Source: Cylindrotheca closterium (Eukaryota; Bacillariophyta; Bacillariophyceae; Bacillariales; Bacillariaceae). Taken from it: DNA of 64,000 nt. Within the stretch, counting starts at the first letter, position 1. The number at the start of each line of letters is the position of its first letter. The notes below the pieces were generated by a model, which made no database searches, was not told the DNA's origin, and worked only from the letters and a program-made list of their open reading frames with translations. Made by a program: the position numbers and the translations under genes. The stretch lies in assembly GCA_933822405.4 (NCBI GenBank), contig CAKOGP040002336.1, forward strand, positions 1 to 64,000. Direction: 5' to 3'. Positions 51,201-62,823 of this stretch are shown piece after piece.

Positions 51201-52165
51201 TTTTCCCTTTTCTCTTCCTCCTTAATTTCCTCTTTGTCTTTGCCTTTCGTATCGTCTCTGCCGGTATCGCTTGAGACTTCAACTTCATCATCGCTGCTTG
51301 TATTACTGCCCTGAGCAGACTCATCATCGGCGCTGGCTTTGCTCCCACTTTTGCTTGATCTGCTACTGGCGTCACTGTTGGTTCCATCGCCATCGCTCCT
51401 TTTGCTTCGACTTCCATTATCGCTGTCACTGTCATTCTTACTCGTGCTACTGCGACTGCTACGAGTGCTTCGGCTACCATCGTCACTGGCACTGTCACCA
51501 CTATCATCTCTTTCACTACCACTATCACTAGATTTGCTTCGGCTGCCATCATCATTCTCACTTTGTGACCCGCTACGACTGCTCCTTTCACTTCTGTCAC
51601 TGCGACGACTACTTTCGTCATCACTCTGACGACTACTTTCATCACTCCGACTTCTGTCGTCGTCCTCTGATAGTTCTATTTCTTCTTCACTTCCACTGCC
51701 GCTTCGACTGGAACCATCGCTGCGTTGGCTGCGATCATCACTGTCACTCCCACTGGCAGAATTCCCAGCATTTTCACTGCCCCTGCTCGAGTTACTGTGA
51801 GATGATCGACTGGCGTCGTCGTTATTTTCTTTCTGTGACGAATCGTCATCACCTGATGAAGATCCAGAGTTGTCAGACTTTCTAGATGAACTGTCATTGG
51901 ATCCATCATCAGAGGATGACGAGGATGACGAGGATGATGATTCGTCATCTTGTGCCCCCTCGTTATCAGCTTTGGCTTTTGCTTCTTGTTCAGCAAAGTA
52001 TAAGGCTGCGGCATCTTCTTCCTCTTCTTCACTATCGTTGTCATCCGTGGCACCACCTCCTCCATCTCCAAAGAACAAGGCTGCAATATCATCTTCCTCC
52101 TCCTCCAGGTAAACAACTGACTGCTCTTTTTCTGTTGCCTTTTTCCATGCAGGTGCCGAGCTCAT
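48266..52165 (-). CDS. Single-pass membrane LRR protein with long acidic/Ser-rich cytoplasmic domain (1299 residues)
   Basis: Residues 1-1020 are disordered. A short motif, acidic pair-x-AA-(L/M)-(F/Y), occurs seven times: EDDIAALFFG near 25, EDAAALYFA near 50, DDIAALFFES near 410 and four AAAMF(Q/R)S units at about 445-525. WKK-(x)-VYLEEEEDDIAALFF and WKKPKKEESTIYVEDDEDDIAALFF form a duplicated block. A Ser/Arg/Asp-rich tract spans about 70-290. One membrane helix lies at about 1025-1045 (FVSCCFFLVLIPTTVALVLLM). The C-terminal part (about 1110-1299) is a plant-type LRR ectodomain: FYYSTSGESWTENDLWLS, VTALTLTNNGLDGNLPNEIG, LETIMLSGNTQLIGSVP and then a Cys-rich end. There is no kinase. The orientation (LRR outside) is inferred from family precedent in diatoms. 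Confidence 0.82.
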   Translation of the reverse strand: MSSAPAWKKATEKEQSVVYLEEEEDDIAALFFGDGGGGATDDNDSEEEEEDAAALYFAEQEAKAKADNEGAQDDESSSSSSSSSSDDGSNDSSSRKSDNSGSSSGDDDSSQKENNDDASRSSHSNSSRGSENAGNSASGSDSDDRSQRSDGSSRSGSGSEEEIELSEDDDRSRSDESSRQSDDESSRRSDRSERSSRSGSQSENDDGSRSKSSDSGSERDDSGDSASDDGSRSTRSSRSSTSKNDSDSDNGSRSKRSDGDGTNSDASSRSSKSGSKASADDESAQGSNTSSDDEVEVSSDTGRDDTKGKDKEEIKEEEKRENAKPASTPAPFPKPINTKPVKSFPKVATTIPTTKAPDVKAKPAFIKSEDGLAPWQSELKKRKETGASLPGWKKPKKEESTIYVEDDEDDIAALFFESAGGKPKSAKFSIGGAGQNTTGLGNDDDFDAAAMFQSAGGQAKAATEHSNEDDAAAMFQSGRQTEAAVAYSDDDDAAAMFQSGGQTEAPVAYSNDDDAAAMFRSTEPTKAAEDSFQNHIESDPSEYATAQTENQEPDPMPANSGDEEFVEVWDDEGDAGDEEVLEEVEIVEDVEEDGGAYTEEEMIVEVEEEFVDDETVGTSNEQEIERRFAHKSAYDEMDKTESQMRNYIASLAHGESARSLHSDQSSVPWGMPTIGDDDNATRYAGYVQAARERRMDDQSSFFRPDVEMPTDNSIADTETFASSEQRSIPWGLEVREIDSWANPVRRLQPTKKSEAKEDTDTINKESTSVLSTKSKNAETAPTISRKAPKGKKRRAPTGVGEMVSAEVYKTSVPNPERETELWYHPGFAFLSQNPNMGPYYAPPPPKISQSNSMNESEGTDKAIVSDLEVAQYMYNTNVPAISKVTLLSYGQETISQWNKLDSFGRRRDDQSLSTSSESTEVKLPDLSKTIMRTASAWTPNGRDDSEASSESLSYDMLVPFDDEGSDEDKRRNVVFSRSGSSVSIDLEVETFEYVPESSLSLRPESESTLESSSVKSTRGRLPCGIYGFVSCCFFLVLIPTTVALVLLMTGQNNEVAPRTTNNNFTSPTGAPSMAPTLLNEIMEDTSDAPSSGPPLPTMQPTVFDPVVEEPVTEDLLFRLLASASVDNGEALRNRRSPQFAAMEWLRTPAGFSGVSNDAVFLQRYALATFYYSTSGESWTENDLWLSEADVCEWFSSGGSLLCNNDGQVTALTLTNNGLDGNLPNEIGILSRLETIMLSGNTQLIGSVPRTLQNLSNLRSIFIEGTGLSALPPEVCDLPLQDFWANCEELGCTCCNECFF

Positions 52166-53214
52166 CTTGCTTGTCCTTCTTCTTCTTGTCGTCGCTTTAT
52201 TTGATCAATCAATCGCTTCTTCAATATAATAAGTTCTAATGGTTGTTCATGATCCCTTGATTTCATTCACTTTCAATGTATTTAAATATTTCGTTGCTTT
52301 CTTTACTTTGGTGGAGGCAATTAGATAGGTACAGCAACTTTCTTGACTAGGGGGTGCGGTCAGCATTCCAGCAGCTCCTCTTCCGCATCACATATACGTC
52401 TCGGAAGTTGTTTTTGGCGGAGGGGTCGTGTGTTGGTATATTTCGTCGTTTTCTTGGGCGAGTTTACTCGAAGGAGTCAGTCAGAAGCCTAGGATTCGGA
52501 CCAGTCAATTATTACCTGGACAAAACTCTGGAAGAAAGAATGGGCTCATGATGTGGGCGGGAGCCCACTGTTCCGCACCATCGTAATGAAAGTTCAGCAG
52601 AAGGACATTTTGGAGCGGTAACGCCGCGCCTCTTTAATGAACGCATAAATGTTTGTATTCGTAAAATGTCTGCCGAGAACAAAAATTCTGGCAGCAGTAC
52701 CTTGGTACTTCGACCGAATAGGCAGAGAAGATGTTTTGAGAGGACGGAATGAGTTCCTTTGAGCGATTTTTCCCTCATGGAGAACCTCCTGTAAGAGGTT
52801 CTTGCGCCTTTTTTAGACATTTCCATCCGCGTGTATAGAGGGGGTGTCCAATAAGTGTGCGATGTAGAATCATTCTCATTTTGCATTTCTGAAATACATT
52901 TTCCCCAAGAGCCAATAAGGAGCTACCATGCCAATATGTCCACAGGTTTCTAGCAGTACAGAAGACAGATCAGAATAGACGGTCACGACCATCTCAAAAG
53001 TCAATACGGTGCATTTTCACGACCTATCTACGTGTTGATATTCCAAGATCGCAAAGAGAACCTCCTGCTTTATCGCAATAAACGATACTGGCACCAGCCT
53101 TCCGCGGAGCCGAAGTGGAATACCATTGCCAAAAGATATCAAGTCTGGGATAACTGATAGGTCGCTTTGCTTCTGAATTTTCAATTTGTTCCACTGGTGT
53201 TGATCAAGTGATTT
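52166..53214. other. Intergenic, no supported gene
   Basis: About 1 kb with only short frames on both strands (for example 52354-52551 plus and 52512-52886 minus), none with recognisable features. It is probably the promoter region for both flanking genes. Confidence 0.4.
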
Positions 53215-54745
53215 ATGCCACAAAAAATCCGAACAGATCAATGTTGTAATACGACAACAATGGATTGCTTCCATACGACTTCGAACTCCTCAGGGACAAG
53301 CACACCACCGTTCTTCTCCACCAAACTGAAAAATGAAGCATTGAATGAAAAAGAGATGGCGGCAGACACTATGCCGTCACCAATGAATCAATTGTCAAGA
53401 CAGGAAAGGGAACTGGTGATGTTTGAAATACACGGCGTGAACCAAGTTACGACTGGATCGATGGAGTTTCAGCAAGAGAAACTAAGATCCTTGTCAACTG
53501 AACTTTCCCTAATAGTTAGAGGAAAGTCGGCTTTCACTATGGCTCAGTCGCAAAACCTTCAGTATACGATAAACCCTGACTTTCGATTACTTTTTCTGAG
53601 ATCTACTGATTGGAATGTAACCGAATCAGCTCAGTTGATGCTCCAATTCTTCCGAGCAAAGCTTGAACTCTTTGGTCCAGGCTTCTTGACAAGTCGCATC
53701 ACATTTAATGACTTGAGTACTCAGGTGCAAAAAAGTGTCAGGCTCGGGTTCATTCAAGTATTACCCTTTCGAGATACTGCTGGCCGTGCGATTGTTGTGT
53801 TCTTCCCCTCTCTACTTGAAAACTCTGGTACATCAACAGAAGACATGGTATGTATCAATCCGTAATAAGTACTCTTATCACCGTGGACAATACAAAGGAA
53901 GCATCTGACACTTATTGCTTGACCTGCACACGTAGGTGCGAGCGGCATGGTATACAATCATGAGCGCTTCCGCAGATATTGAGACCAACATGAATGGATT
54001 AGTAGTGATTCATTACCTGGCAAAACTGGATTGGTCACAACTGGACCGAATAGGCATTTGGCAAATAGCCAAGTTCCAACAGTGTCTCCCATTCAAGTTC
54101 AGAGCAGCACACATATGCGATGCAAATACGGATGGGGGCAGTTTCTATCATGCTATATTTATCAAAACATTGGATGCAATTTCACGAGTTCGTCTCCTTC
54201 ATCATTCTGGTGAGTATGGAATATGAGCTGAAGCAACGTATATGGACTTTTTCATCGCATTGCAAATCTCACTCAATTGGTTTCACGCAGGATCTAATCT
54301 CGAAGTTGTATACAAGCTACAAACATTTGGCATACAGGCAAGAATATTGCCGCTAGATAAGCATGGTATGCCAACGAAAGAAACCCACCAAAAGTGGTTG
54401 GGCCGCCAACAGCGACTAGAGACCGAGGAAAGAAATATACACAGAGTTCTGATTCCAACGAACAAAGATGTGCTTAAAGGAAGGGGACGGGGAGTACAGA
54501 ATCACGTGGGGAACCTTCGCTTCCGACATATGGTTGCAGAGCGGCAAAATGAGTACGATGCCAACGACATGTTTGGAGCAAAGGGTATTGTAGCTAACAA
54601 AGTCATGGCAGAGATAGAATCAGAAGGAGGTCGGTTCTTGAAAGACGACGGTATCAGTTGGGTCCGACTCGACGATACTGACGCTCGGGAGAAAATATCA
54701 ATGACTTTTCGCAGCCAGAGAAAGGATAGCAATGCAAGTCGATAG
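53215..54745 (+). CDS. DUF6824-domain protein with an N-terminal CRAL-TRIO-like region (three exons, 453 residues)
   Basis: Exons are 53215-53847, 53936-54209 and 54291-54745, with introns of 88 and 81 nt (GTATGT...CGTAG and GTGAGT...CGCAG). The phases join cleanly to give TEDM-VRAAWY and LLHHSG-SNLEV. The C-terminal DUF6824 domain (about residues 355-445) shows NKDVLKGRGRGVQNHVGNLRFR, NKVMAEIESEGGRFLKDD and the end motif WVRLDDTDAREKISMTFR. DUF6824 is a diatom-rich domain of unknown role, proposed to bind DNA. Residues about 110-340 (NPDFRLLFLRSTDWNVTESAQLMLQFF, LGFIQVLPFRDTAGRAIVVFFPS) resemble the lipid-binding CRAL-TRIO layout, but only loosely. The Met at residue 16 is an alternative start. 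Confidence 0.72.
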
Positions 54746-54799
54746 AAAGCAAAAGAGACGATGATGATGTTAATAGAACCAGCCAGCTATAAGATTCTT

Positions 54800-57700
54800 C
54801 TATTTTAGCCTTGATGCAGACGGAAATTGGACCTGTGGCATGGAATACAGCTTTGGTTTTTCTGCTTTCGCCGATATTTCTTTTGCAATTGACAGTGGGA
54901 TTGATTCAACAAGTCCACAGCAAGAAAGAGCCAGGTGCACAAGAAATGTTATGTCCATACCCATTTGCACGGAGAGTGAGTCATTTGTGCCGCCTCCTTT
55001 TGCCCAAAACAACGAGCGGCAAAGCGCAGCACAAGGCAGACGATATGGACTTCTTCCCTCGTCGCCATCCATTCTCAATCGCTTTCGCAGATACTTTACT
55101 AACCAATCAACGCTGTTGATTTTGTCACCATACGAGATGCACAACCATGACCGCAAGATTGATCTGGAAGAAAATACTGGATCGACTCTGCCTCTAATAT
55201 GAACGGTGTCGAACTCGCCGTAGGTTTGTATTGTCAGTATATGCTCATCAAGTAGCAGCAAAAGATAGCGGTGTGCTTCTCCCAACTGGAAATCATCTTT
55301 CCCACCGGACGAATCGAGGAAATCTGCAGATAAAGCATCGTTTAATAAAAATGCTTCGGCATCTTTCATTGAAACACCTAACTGCTTGATTAGAATGTCT
55401 GAGCAGTGCAACACGAATCCGTTGGCTCCCCCAATTAGCTTGGCTGCGGCTCTAACGTTTCCTGCAATTGCACACTGCTTCATCACTGTAGAACTATCGA
55501 AAGCAAACGCGAACTGGTCGTTACTATGGCGACCGGCCACATAGCAAGCTGCATCCAATAAGGACTGTGTTTGATCTGAGTCATCTCCGTTCCACTGGAT
55601 CCTTCTGCGATGCAGGATGAGAAGGCATGGAACGAGCAAATCAAAGTCCACTCCAACTCTGCCTCGAACTGGAGTAAGACTTTTCCTGTACTTCAGCATT
55701 CTACGCCGATGGTGGTCCACGGAGTCCTCAAAGTCCATAGAACCCTTCTCAATTTCGTTGGGTGTGCCAGTATCAAATTCGTCTTGATCGCAGCCTGCAT
55801 TTGAAAGGCACGCTGAAACCAGCTTTTTGAGCCATTCAGATGGCAAATCTTGAGTCTCTGGAGAAGCTTCATCAGCGACGCAAGAGTGTAGCCTATCTCT
55901 TGTCCACGATCGAATTTCTCGATGGCGCAATAGAGGATACCCTCCGCTGACAAAGGTCAATGACAACACCAATTGTGTCTGGTGATCCAGCGACTGCCAG
56001 TATTTTTGGTTGGAAGTGCCATCTATCAGATCCAACAACAGCTCAGCTGCATTCTTATCAGAAGCAACGATGGCAGAAATCAGAGCTGTGGTAACGTCAA
56101 TCATGGCGATACCTGATTCCTGTTCTCTGCCACGCAATTCATCGGGGATTGTACTATTGAGTAGCAACAATGCGGTAGGAAGGCAGTCTCTTGCAACGCC
56201 AGCTTCTAACAGACTTCGCACAGGCCAAAGGAGTTCCTCAACACTATTGTTGCTTGAAGCTGTTTTTTCATAGTGATCAGATAAGGCCTTTGCAGTTGTT
56301 GAAACAAGCATCAGGCAGGCTCTCGGAGGGTCGTAAAGCTTATTTTCTCGTAGGAACTTCTCAAGTGTTGAAGACATCTCAAACCCCCCTTTAGCAAGAC
56401 AGCCAACAGTCATGTCGGCCAACTGCACCGTGGCAGGACTTGGTGTGCCGTTCTCGTCCTCAAACTCCTCGATCGGTTCAATTCCATCCAGCAAGCCTTC
56501 AAGCATGTTTTGCTCCTCAGTATTGTCAATCTTGTCCGACGTTGTCCAAAGATGATACAGTGTTTCGACATCCTGCAACAGACTTAGAGCGATACTCGAA
56601 GCAGTGAAATAATCTCCTCGATCTGCAAGCCAGGACAACACTTGGTGAAAAGGTGAAGTTGAGCCATTTTCAACAAAGAGTTGCCTCAACGTAAAAGTAT
56701 ATTGTGGACTTTGTGCATTGCCCGAGCGTAAGGAAACGATGTGTACTAATGACAAATGCAGAAAATTTGTGAGCGCAGTTCACATAACAGGTAAAAGGTA
56801 TCAAGTCCATTTCACTCACCTTGGCGCTCCATTTTGTCGAGCGTGTGCTCCAATCGCGTCCAACTGGAACATCGGCTGAGTAATCGTACACTCTTTTCAC
56901 GACTCGAAAGCTGCATTTCTTCTGACAAGCCGTGAGATTCGCGATTAATCTCATCGTCGTCTTCAATTTGCGATCGTGAGCTGAACCCAGATACACTCTC
57001 CATTGCTTCGACTACTATTCGATCGATTGCATCCTTTTCCGTTGCTTCGTTCGTAATGTCTTTTGTTTCAAAACTCTCGTATGGACCCATAAGATCGGTC
57101 TTGATCTCGAATGCTCTATCGGCAATATATGGTCTTCTCTGAGATACGAAATCGACGCACGTTGGAAGAGACGAGGCCAAAACCGGAGATGCATCCAACA
57201 CATGTACTAAAGCAACGCCACCAGCAACGGTTGCTCCCTCCCAACAGATAAAGTAGACGTTCTCGTTTGTGCCAAGCAATGACCAGCCCTGGAGGAGACA
57301 GGTGAGTAAGCAAAATAGGCCGAGTATTGAACACACCAGTTTGATCTTCGTACCTGCCCAAGAACAGACCACGACGACGAAAGCGACTCGGTTTCGCCAA
57401 CATGAATTTTCGCTACATCGCTGGGAGCGTATGAAAGCTCAATCGTCCCCAAAGCTGTGATCCCTTTCAGCGATTTTTGTAGCACCAATCCATGATGTGT
57501 CTCTTCGGTAAACAATTGCAACAAAGAAGGTGGTTGCACTCCAGGAGCCGACCCACACAATATACAAGACGACACTGTTGAATGTGGAATGGCAATTGGC
57601 AGGACCTGAAATCGCTTGATATTCATGTAATTCTCATTTTTGACAGGCGTCTGTGCTCCCAAACTGTCATCTATAGAATCCACAACGCTTCGTTGCAGCT

Positions 57701-59996
57701 GATCCGTCACATTCCCAATTACTACTGGGACTTGTGATGAGTCCAAACGAACCGCAATGGCCTGTGTCTGACCCATTACCAAGACAATTTCCATGGAGTT
57801 CCACTCTGGGATATAGGAAATCTGTTTCGGCACAAATGGTAAGAAGAGTGTCCTCGTCTCGGACCATTGCGAAACCGAACAAAAGGTGATAAAACCACCA
57901 GTCGAAAGACTCAGAGGAAGGTCGTCCGTATCCGCACTTGAACCTTTCCGTTGCCACCATTTCTTCAGCTTTTTATTTGCTTTTGCTTCGTCTTCATTTT
58001 CCTTGTCAGCATTTTCATCCAGATCCGAATCTCGACGAACCCATTCTTGAATTGGTCCCGATATTAGCTCTACTTTTGGCACGCTGCCGTCGTCATCATT
58101 CTCTTGCGACCAATTGCTCCCGTTGGAGTCGATTCGTGGTCTCAGAAAAGCAACTTCCTCGCTTTTGCGTTTTCCATCCTGCTGCTGCTGCTGCTGCTGC
58201 TGCTGTTGATCCCACCATCCATCGTCGTCTTCCATCTGTTGATGCTCCACAGATTGGAGATGAGTTGGATCACCTCCCATGGTAGATTCATCATCATGTC
58301 GAAAGACTTGTGTGTATGGAATTCCCGATCCAAAGACGGCCAAGTAGGACGGCCCCGCCACGGCCAACGTTTGTGCCCGATTCGCCACGGTCCGATGGGG
58401 TATCGTTGCCGATTCCACCAAATGATTCCATAGGCTCACATCGAGGGCTCGACGACGCTTCCGCCGTTGCTTGTACACTTGGTTTTGTTCCAGAATACTC
58501 AACGAAATGGTCGATAGGGGCTCCGACAATGGCTTCCAGGATTGTTCCAGAGCTGCGAAAATCTCTTGTCCCAAAAACAAGGTCGCCAGACTGTCGACGA
58601 ATTCAATATTCTTCTTCTTACGCACTTCATTCGTTTCAGTTGTATTCGAGGAGGTCGGAGCTTTCATTTCTTCCAGCTGAAGCAACGTCCAAGGAGAGTA
58701 AATGGCCACCAGTCCACGAACCGTCATGCAGGCCAAATAAAGATCGGGTAATGCAGTGTCTTTTTCGTTTTCTTCATTATCGCTTTCATCCTTGCCGTTG
58801 TCGTCTTTTTGTTTTCTGGACGTTCTGTTTTCATCATTACCACTAGTACTTGAAGGCATCTTTTCCTTTTTGGATGGTGATGCAGATGCTCCATCTACTT
58901 GCTGTTTTTGTTGTTGTTGTTGTTGTCCGAATGGTGCCGTCGCATTATTACCAGCCGCCATGCCCAGACTCATCAAGGCAATGGTATCCATGACATCCTC
59001 TTTGGTACCACCAGCATTAGCATTAGCACCGCCATTTTGTTGTTTGGGCCTCCGTATCAAAACGGCCGAAAGCAATCCATTTGGATTATGATTTCCCAAA
59101 AATGCTTGTTGTTCCGCCTTGGACTTTCTTTCCAATTTGCCCATGAGTGGTGAGAGTGTAAACCAATCTTGTAATTTGGACAGTGCATTTTTATTCTTCT
59201 TGGGCGAGGATGATAATGATGTTCCTCCTCCTTTGGATGATTCTTTTGCAGTATCATGATTGTTATCATCCTTTTCATTTTCATTTTCATCATCATCATC
59301 CTCGTCGTCGTCGTCGTCTTCCTTTTTCTCTTCCGATTCTTGATCTACCATTATTATTTCGTCTTGCGTCGTAATTGCATCATCAAAGACTGCTTCTGGC
59401 CATTGCAACCTTTTGGATGCCAACAGCCGTGACGATGATGATGATGATGATGAGGAGGATTTGGATGAATCCTGTTTGTTTTCGTCACCATCGTCGTCAT
59501 CATTTGTCTCATCATCGTTTGTGACATTATCATTGTTATCCAAAGTAGTGGCGGGCAACGAATGTAGTTCCAACAGCAATTCCGAAGCGACAGCAGCAGC
59601 AGCAGTAGTAGTAGTAGAATGAGCATCCTTCTTCATTTGATTCACCGGCTGTCGACTCAACAAGGTGACGGTCAGCATTAGTGATTCCGTAGCTGCTGCT
59701 GATGCTGCAACCAACTCGGAATAGACGACCGAAGTCGCCGGCAACTCGTCCAAATCGACCTGAGAGGATGCGGATCCGACAATAATACTATTAGTATTAT
59801 GGATATTGTTATTATTATTAGTCGTAGCAGTAGCAGTAGCAGTGGCAGTAGCAGTAGTAGGACTATGATTGCCTTGTTGCTTCTTCTCAACAACAACATC
59901 ATCATCGCCTTTGGCAGATCCCCCTTTGGATGATATTTGATTCCATCTCGGACGTTTCCATTCGACTTGCCATGGAACTGCCTTGCTTGGATCCAT
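54800..59996 (-). CDS. Large unrecognised protein (three exons, 1685 residues)
   Basis: Exons are 59996-57354, 57288-56820 and 56745-54800, with introns of 65 and 74 nt (GTACGA...CTCCAG and GTGAGT...CATTAG). The joins read SVLGQ-GWSLLGTNENVYF and MERQ-VHIVSLRSG, so three long frames form one gene. Residues about 90-440 are mostly acidic and low complexity, with Ser, Asp and Glu runs from microsatellites. Beta-rich blocks follow (LYLACMTVRGLVAIYSPW, NRAQTLAVAGPSYLAVFGSG, GGFITFCSVSQW, MEIVLVMGQTQAIAVRLD), suggesting a propeller-like fold. A poly-Gln run at about residue 600 is coded by CTG repeats. The C-terminal 650 residues are all-helical (LSWLADRGDYFTASSIALSLL, KQCAIAGNVRAAAKLIGG), as in propeller plus alpha-solenoid coat or tether proteins. 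That reading is inference; I cannot name it. Confidence 0.7.
58179..58206. repeat. CTG microsatellite encoding poly-Gln
   Basis: Nine or ten pure CTG triplets on the plus strand encode a Gln run (CAG) in the minus-strand 1685-residue protein at about residue 600. Confidence 0.85.
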
Positions 59997-61100
59997 GACG
60001 ATGGGTATCTATTATAATATTATACGGTATACTTTGCGTATTTTATTTTATAATATTTGATCCCACCATTATATCATTCCTTCATTTTCATTCATCGCAT
60101 AATCGTTCGAATATTCATGCTGTACGGCTGCGACGTGGCCATATTTAGGGGAGGGGCAATCTTTGGGAGGCGGAACAATATACTACAATATAGGGTTGGG
60201 GGGCTTTCCATTGTTGCGTTGGGGGAGGGGCGAGTTATTCTTGAGGAGTCGTGTATTGTAGTGTGAACAGTACCGGGAACACGGTATCGACACCAAAGAA
60301 TGCCGCCGAAGCGTTAACGGATGCGGATTTCGTTGGTTGCTTCAAACGCGACGTGAACGGATACGTTTTCTATCATCAAAACCTTTCATTATAAATCATC
60401 ACCCACATGGGAAACGAAAACCGCGCATCGTTTTGGTTGCGACATGAACCATATATCATACCGGCGGTACTTGATGCGAAACGATAACCTCCCTCGGTTG
60501 GATTGCGTCACAAATTGCCCCCTATCGTCGAGAAACTTCAAGGTATCTGATCTAAGATTTATCAGAATCCGACACAGTTTGTTCTTATTTTTCCGGTACA
60601 CCTCGCGCGCCAGGCAAGCAAACGCTATTTTGATATTTCTTCCCGACACCATTCTCAGTTTGCCAGATAGGGACAATCCCAGTTCGGTTTTTGACCCTCC
60701 ATTCTGATTTAGTACTTATCAAATCAACGACCACAATGTCCTGTTCGTTATATGAATGTCCATTCAAATTTATCGGGATTTACTTATGATGAAAAAGCAT
60801 GGAAAACAACGATTTATCATCCAAATTTCTGTAGGATACGATGTACTCCTCTTAAGTGGGTTCAAAGTGGTCCTATCCCTTTACGGACCAACCCAAACCG
60901 CCAACGATGTACCTATTTAACAACACTGTGGTATCTTCGGTGTTTTGTTGAGTGAGAACATCTGGTAAAAAGAATATCAGTCCAAACTTCCGAAAGAATC
61001 GTTGACAAAAAGTTTTGAGAAGAAGAAAGACTAACACATTGATTCATCATCACAATATATTATTCTCTTTTTCATATTATTCGATCCAGAGCGAATCACC
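59997..61100. other. Divergent promoter region, no supported gene
   Basis: About 1.1 kb between the 1685-residue gene and the HSF gene, which are read away from each other. Several short frames occur at 60389-60767 but none shows a domain. I see no canonical heat-shock element array (repeated GAA/TTC at 5-bp steps) near the HSF start. Confidence 0.4.
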
Positions 61101-62217
61101 ATGATGGAAGCAATGTCGATACAGCATCATCATCAACAACAACATCAAGAACTTCAAGAACAACACCAAAACCCTGTTCGAAGGATGGATGAACCATTCC
61201 CATTGAAGTTACACCGACTTTTGAACGATGTGGAACACACTCCGCAAGCAGGCATTTTGGCGTGGGATCCAGAAGGAAGGTCCTTCACAATCTTCCAACC
61301 AAAGGAGTTTGCTGAATCCATCATGGGACAGTACTTTCGTCAAACGAAGTACAAGTCTTTTCAACGCCAAATGAATCTATATGGTAAGTTTGCTGAAGGA
61401 AGGAATGATACTATTCTATAGTATTATCGATTGATAAAAATATTCCATTGCTAACAATCACAACGGGACCTCTTTTTCGAATTCAGGTTTTTCCCGTGAG
61501 GTTCGTGGAAAGATTCGAGGAGTTTGTAAGTAAACAACAACACCAACAATAGCAACATCAACAATAGTATCATCATGTTACTCACACACGCATTTTAATT
61601 ATCCCACAGACTCCCATCCCCTCTTTATTCGAAATGATCGAGACTTGTGCCTTCAAATCAAACGAAGTAACCGCGTTCCGGCCAGGTCCTTTGGATCCCC
61701 GTCGCACAGTTCCATGATTTTGAATGGAAACAACAGCAACGACAATACCAATATCAATACTAATACTGCGCCAGTAGAAGCGGCTGCTACTATTGATGTG
61801 AGCAGTCCCTTGTTTGCTCCCCTGAAACTTCTGCCAGAACAAGCTTCCATGAATCGTGGTGTTGGTGGTATGAATAATACTGCAAATGTCATTAGTCTTG
61901 GCATGGCACAAGGAGTACCAAGACAACACAGCAGTACTACTACTACTACTACTACTACCAAGACCATGCAACACTACAACCATTTCATTCCCAGCTTTAC
62001 CTTGCCAGTTGGTGGCCTGTCTAATGTTTACTCTTCTGCATCATCATCAGCTGCCAAGCAAATCAGTCTGGATGATGGAGAAGAGAGCATGGGGACCATT
62101 GATGAGCTTCCCAGCAATTCTGATTCCTTGGGCTTTTTCTTCGGAGAGGAGGAAGAGTTCATTGCCAACACCGCTCCCAACACCGCATCGGATGATTTTG
62201 CCCCGGTGGCGGTCTAA
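61101..62217 (+). CDS. Heat-shock-factor type transcription factor (three exons, 309 residues)
   Basis: Exons are 61101-61383, 61487-61525 (a 39-nt microexon) and 61610-62217; introns are GTAAGT...TTCAG (103 nt) and GTAAGT...CACAG (84 nt). Together they rebuild an HSF DNA-binding domain at about residues 33-127: FPLKLHRLLNDVEH, ILAWDPEGRSFTIFQPKEFAE, YFRQTKYKSFQRQMNLYGF and then the C-terminal HPLFIRNDRDLC. The helix KYKSFQRQMNLYGF is the recognition helix. Residues 1-25 are His/Gln-rich. After the domain the chain is Asn/Thr/Ser-rich and ends in an acidic stretch (ESMGTIDELPSNSDSLGFFFGEEEEF) that could activate transcription. No oligomerisation coiled coil is obvious. HSF genes are greatly expanded in diatoms, so a heat-specific role should not be assumed. 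Confidence 0.88.
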
Positions 62218-62339
62218 GGATGCGCCCGCCATGAAAGTTATCATTTTGCATTTTGTTTTCTTCCAATTTTGAACAAGGAAGAACGAAATAGAAAAGGAGG
62301 AAATACAAGTTTTTTATTACACTACAACAATTACTACTA

Positions 62340-62792
62340 CTATTGTAACACAATATTTTGAATACCATTTTGTAGTCGCTTGGCTGCTATCTCACACTTG
62401 GCAAACGGCAAATTGGCATAACAGACTCGGACCCATCCGGGGAATCCACAATAGGTTCCAGGAATAATGGCAATTCCATATTCCTCCACGAGTCTACGGC
62501 AAACCTCCACATCGTCCATCACTACCGGTGCCTTGTTTCCATTCACAGAATCATCCTCCGGTAGTATTGGCAATTGGGCCATGACGTACATGGCACCCGA
62601 ACCACCCATGATTTCGAGAGGTCGCAACGCATCCAAAATGAGTTGCCGACTGGGATCCAAAGTGGCATATTGTGCTCGGACCCACTCCTTGCCCGCTTGC
62701 AAGGCTCCCACGGCGGCAATTTGAGAAATGCGAGGTGGTGCAATGGGGACAGTGTCTTGGACCTTGATCATGTTGTGGAGCAGAAGTGATGC

Positions 62793-62823
<31 letters not shown>

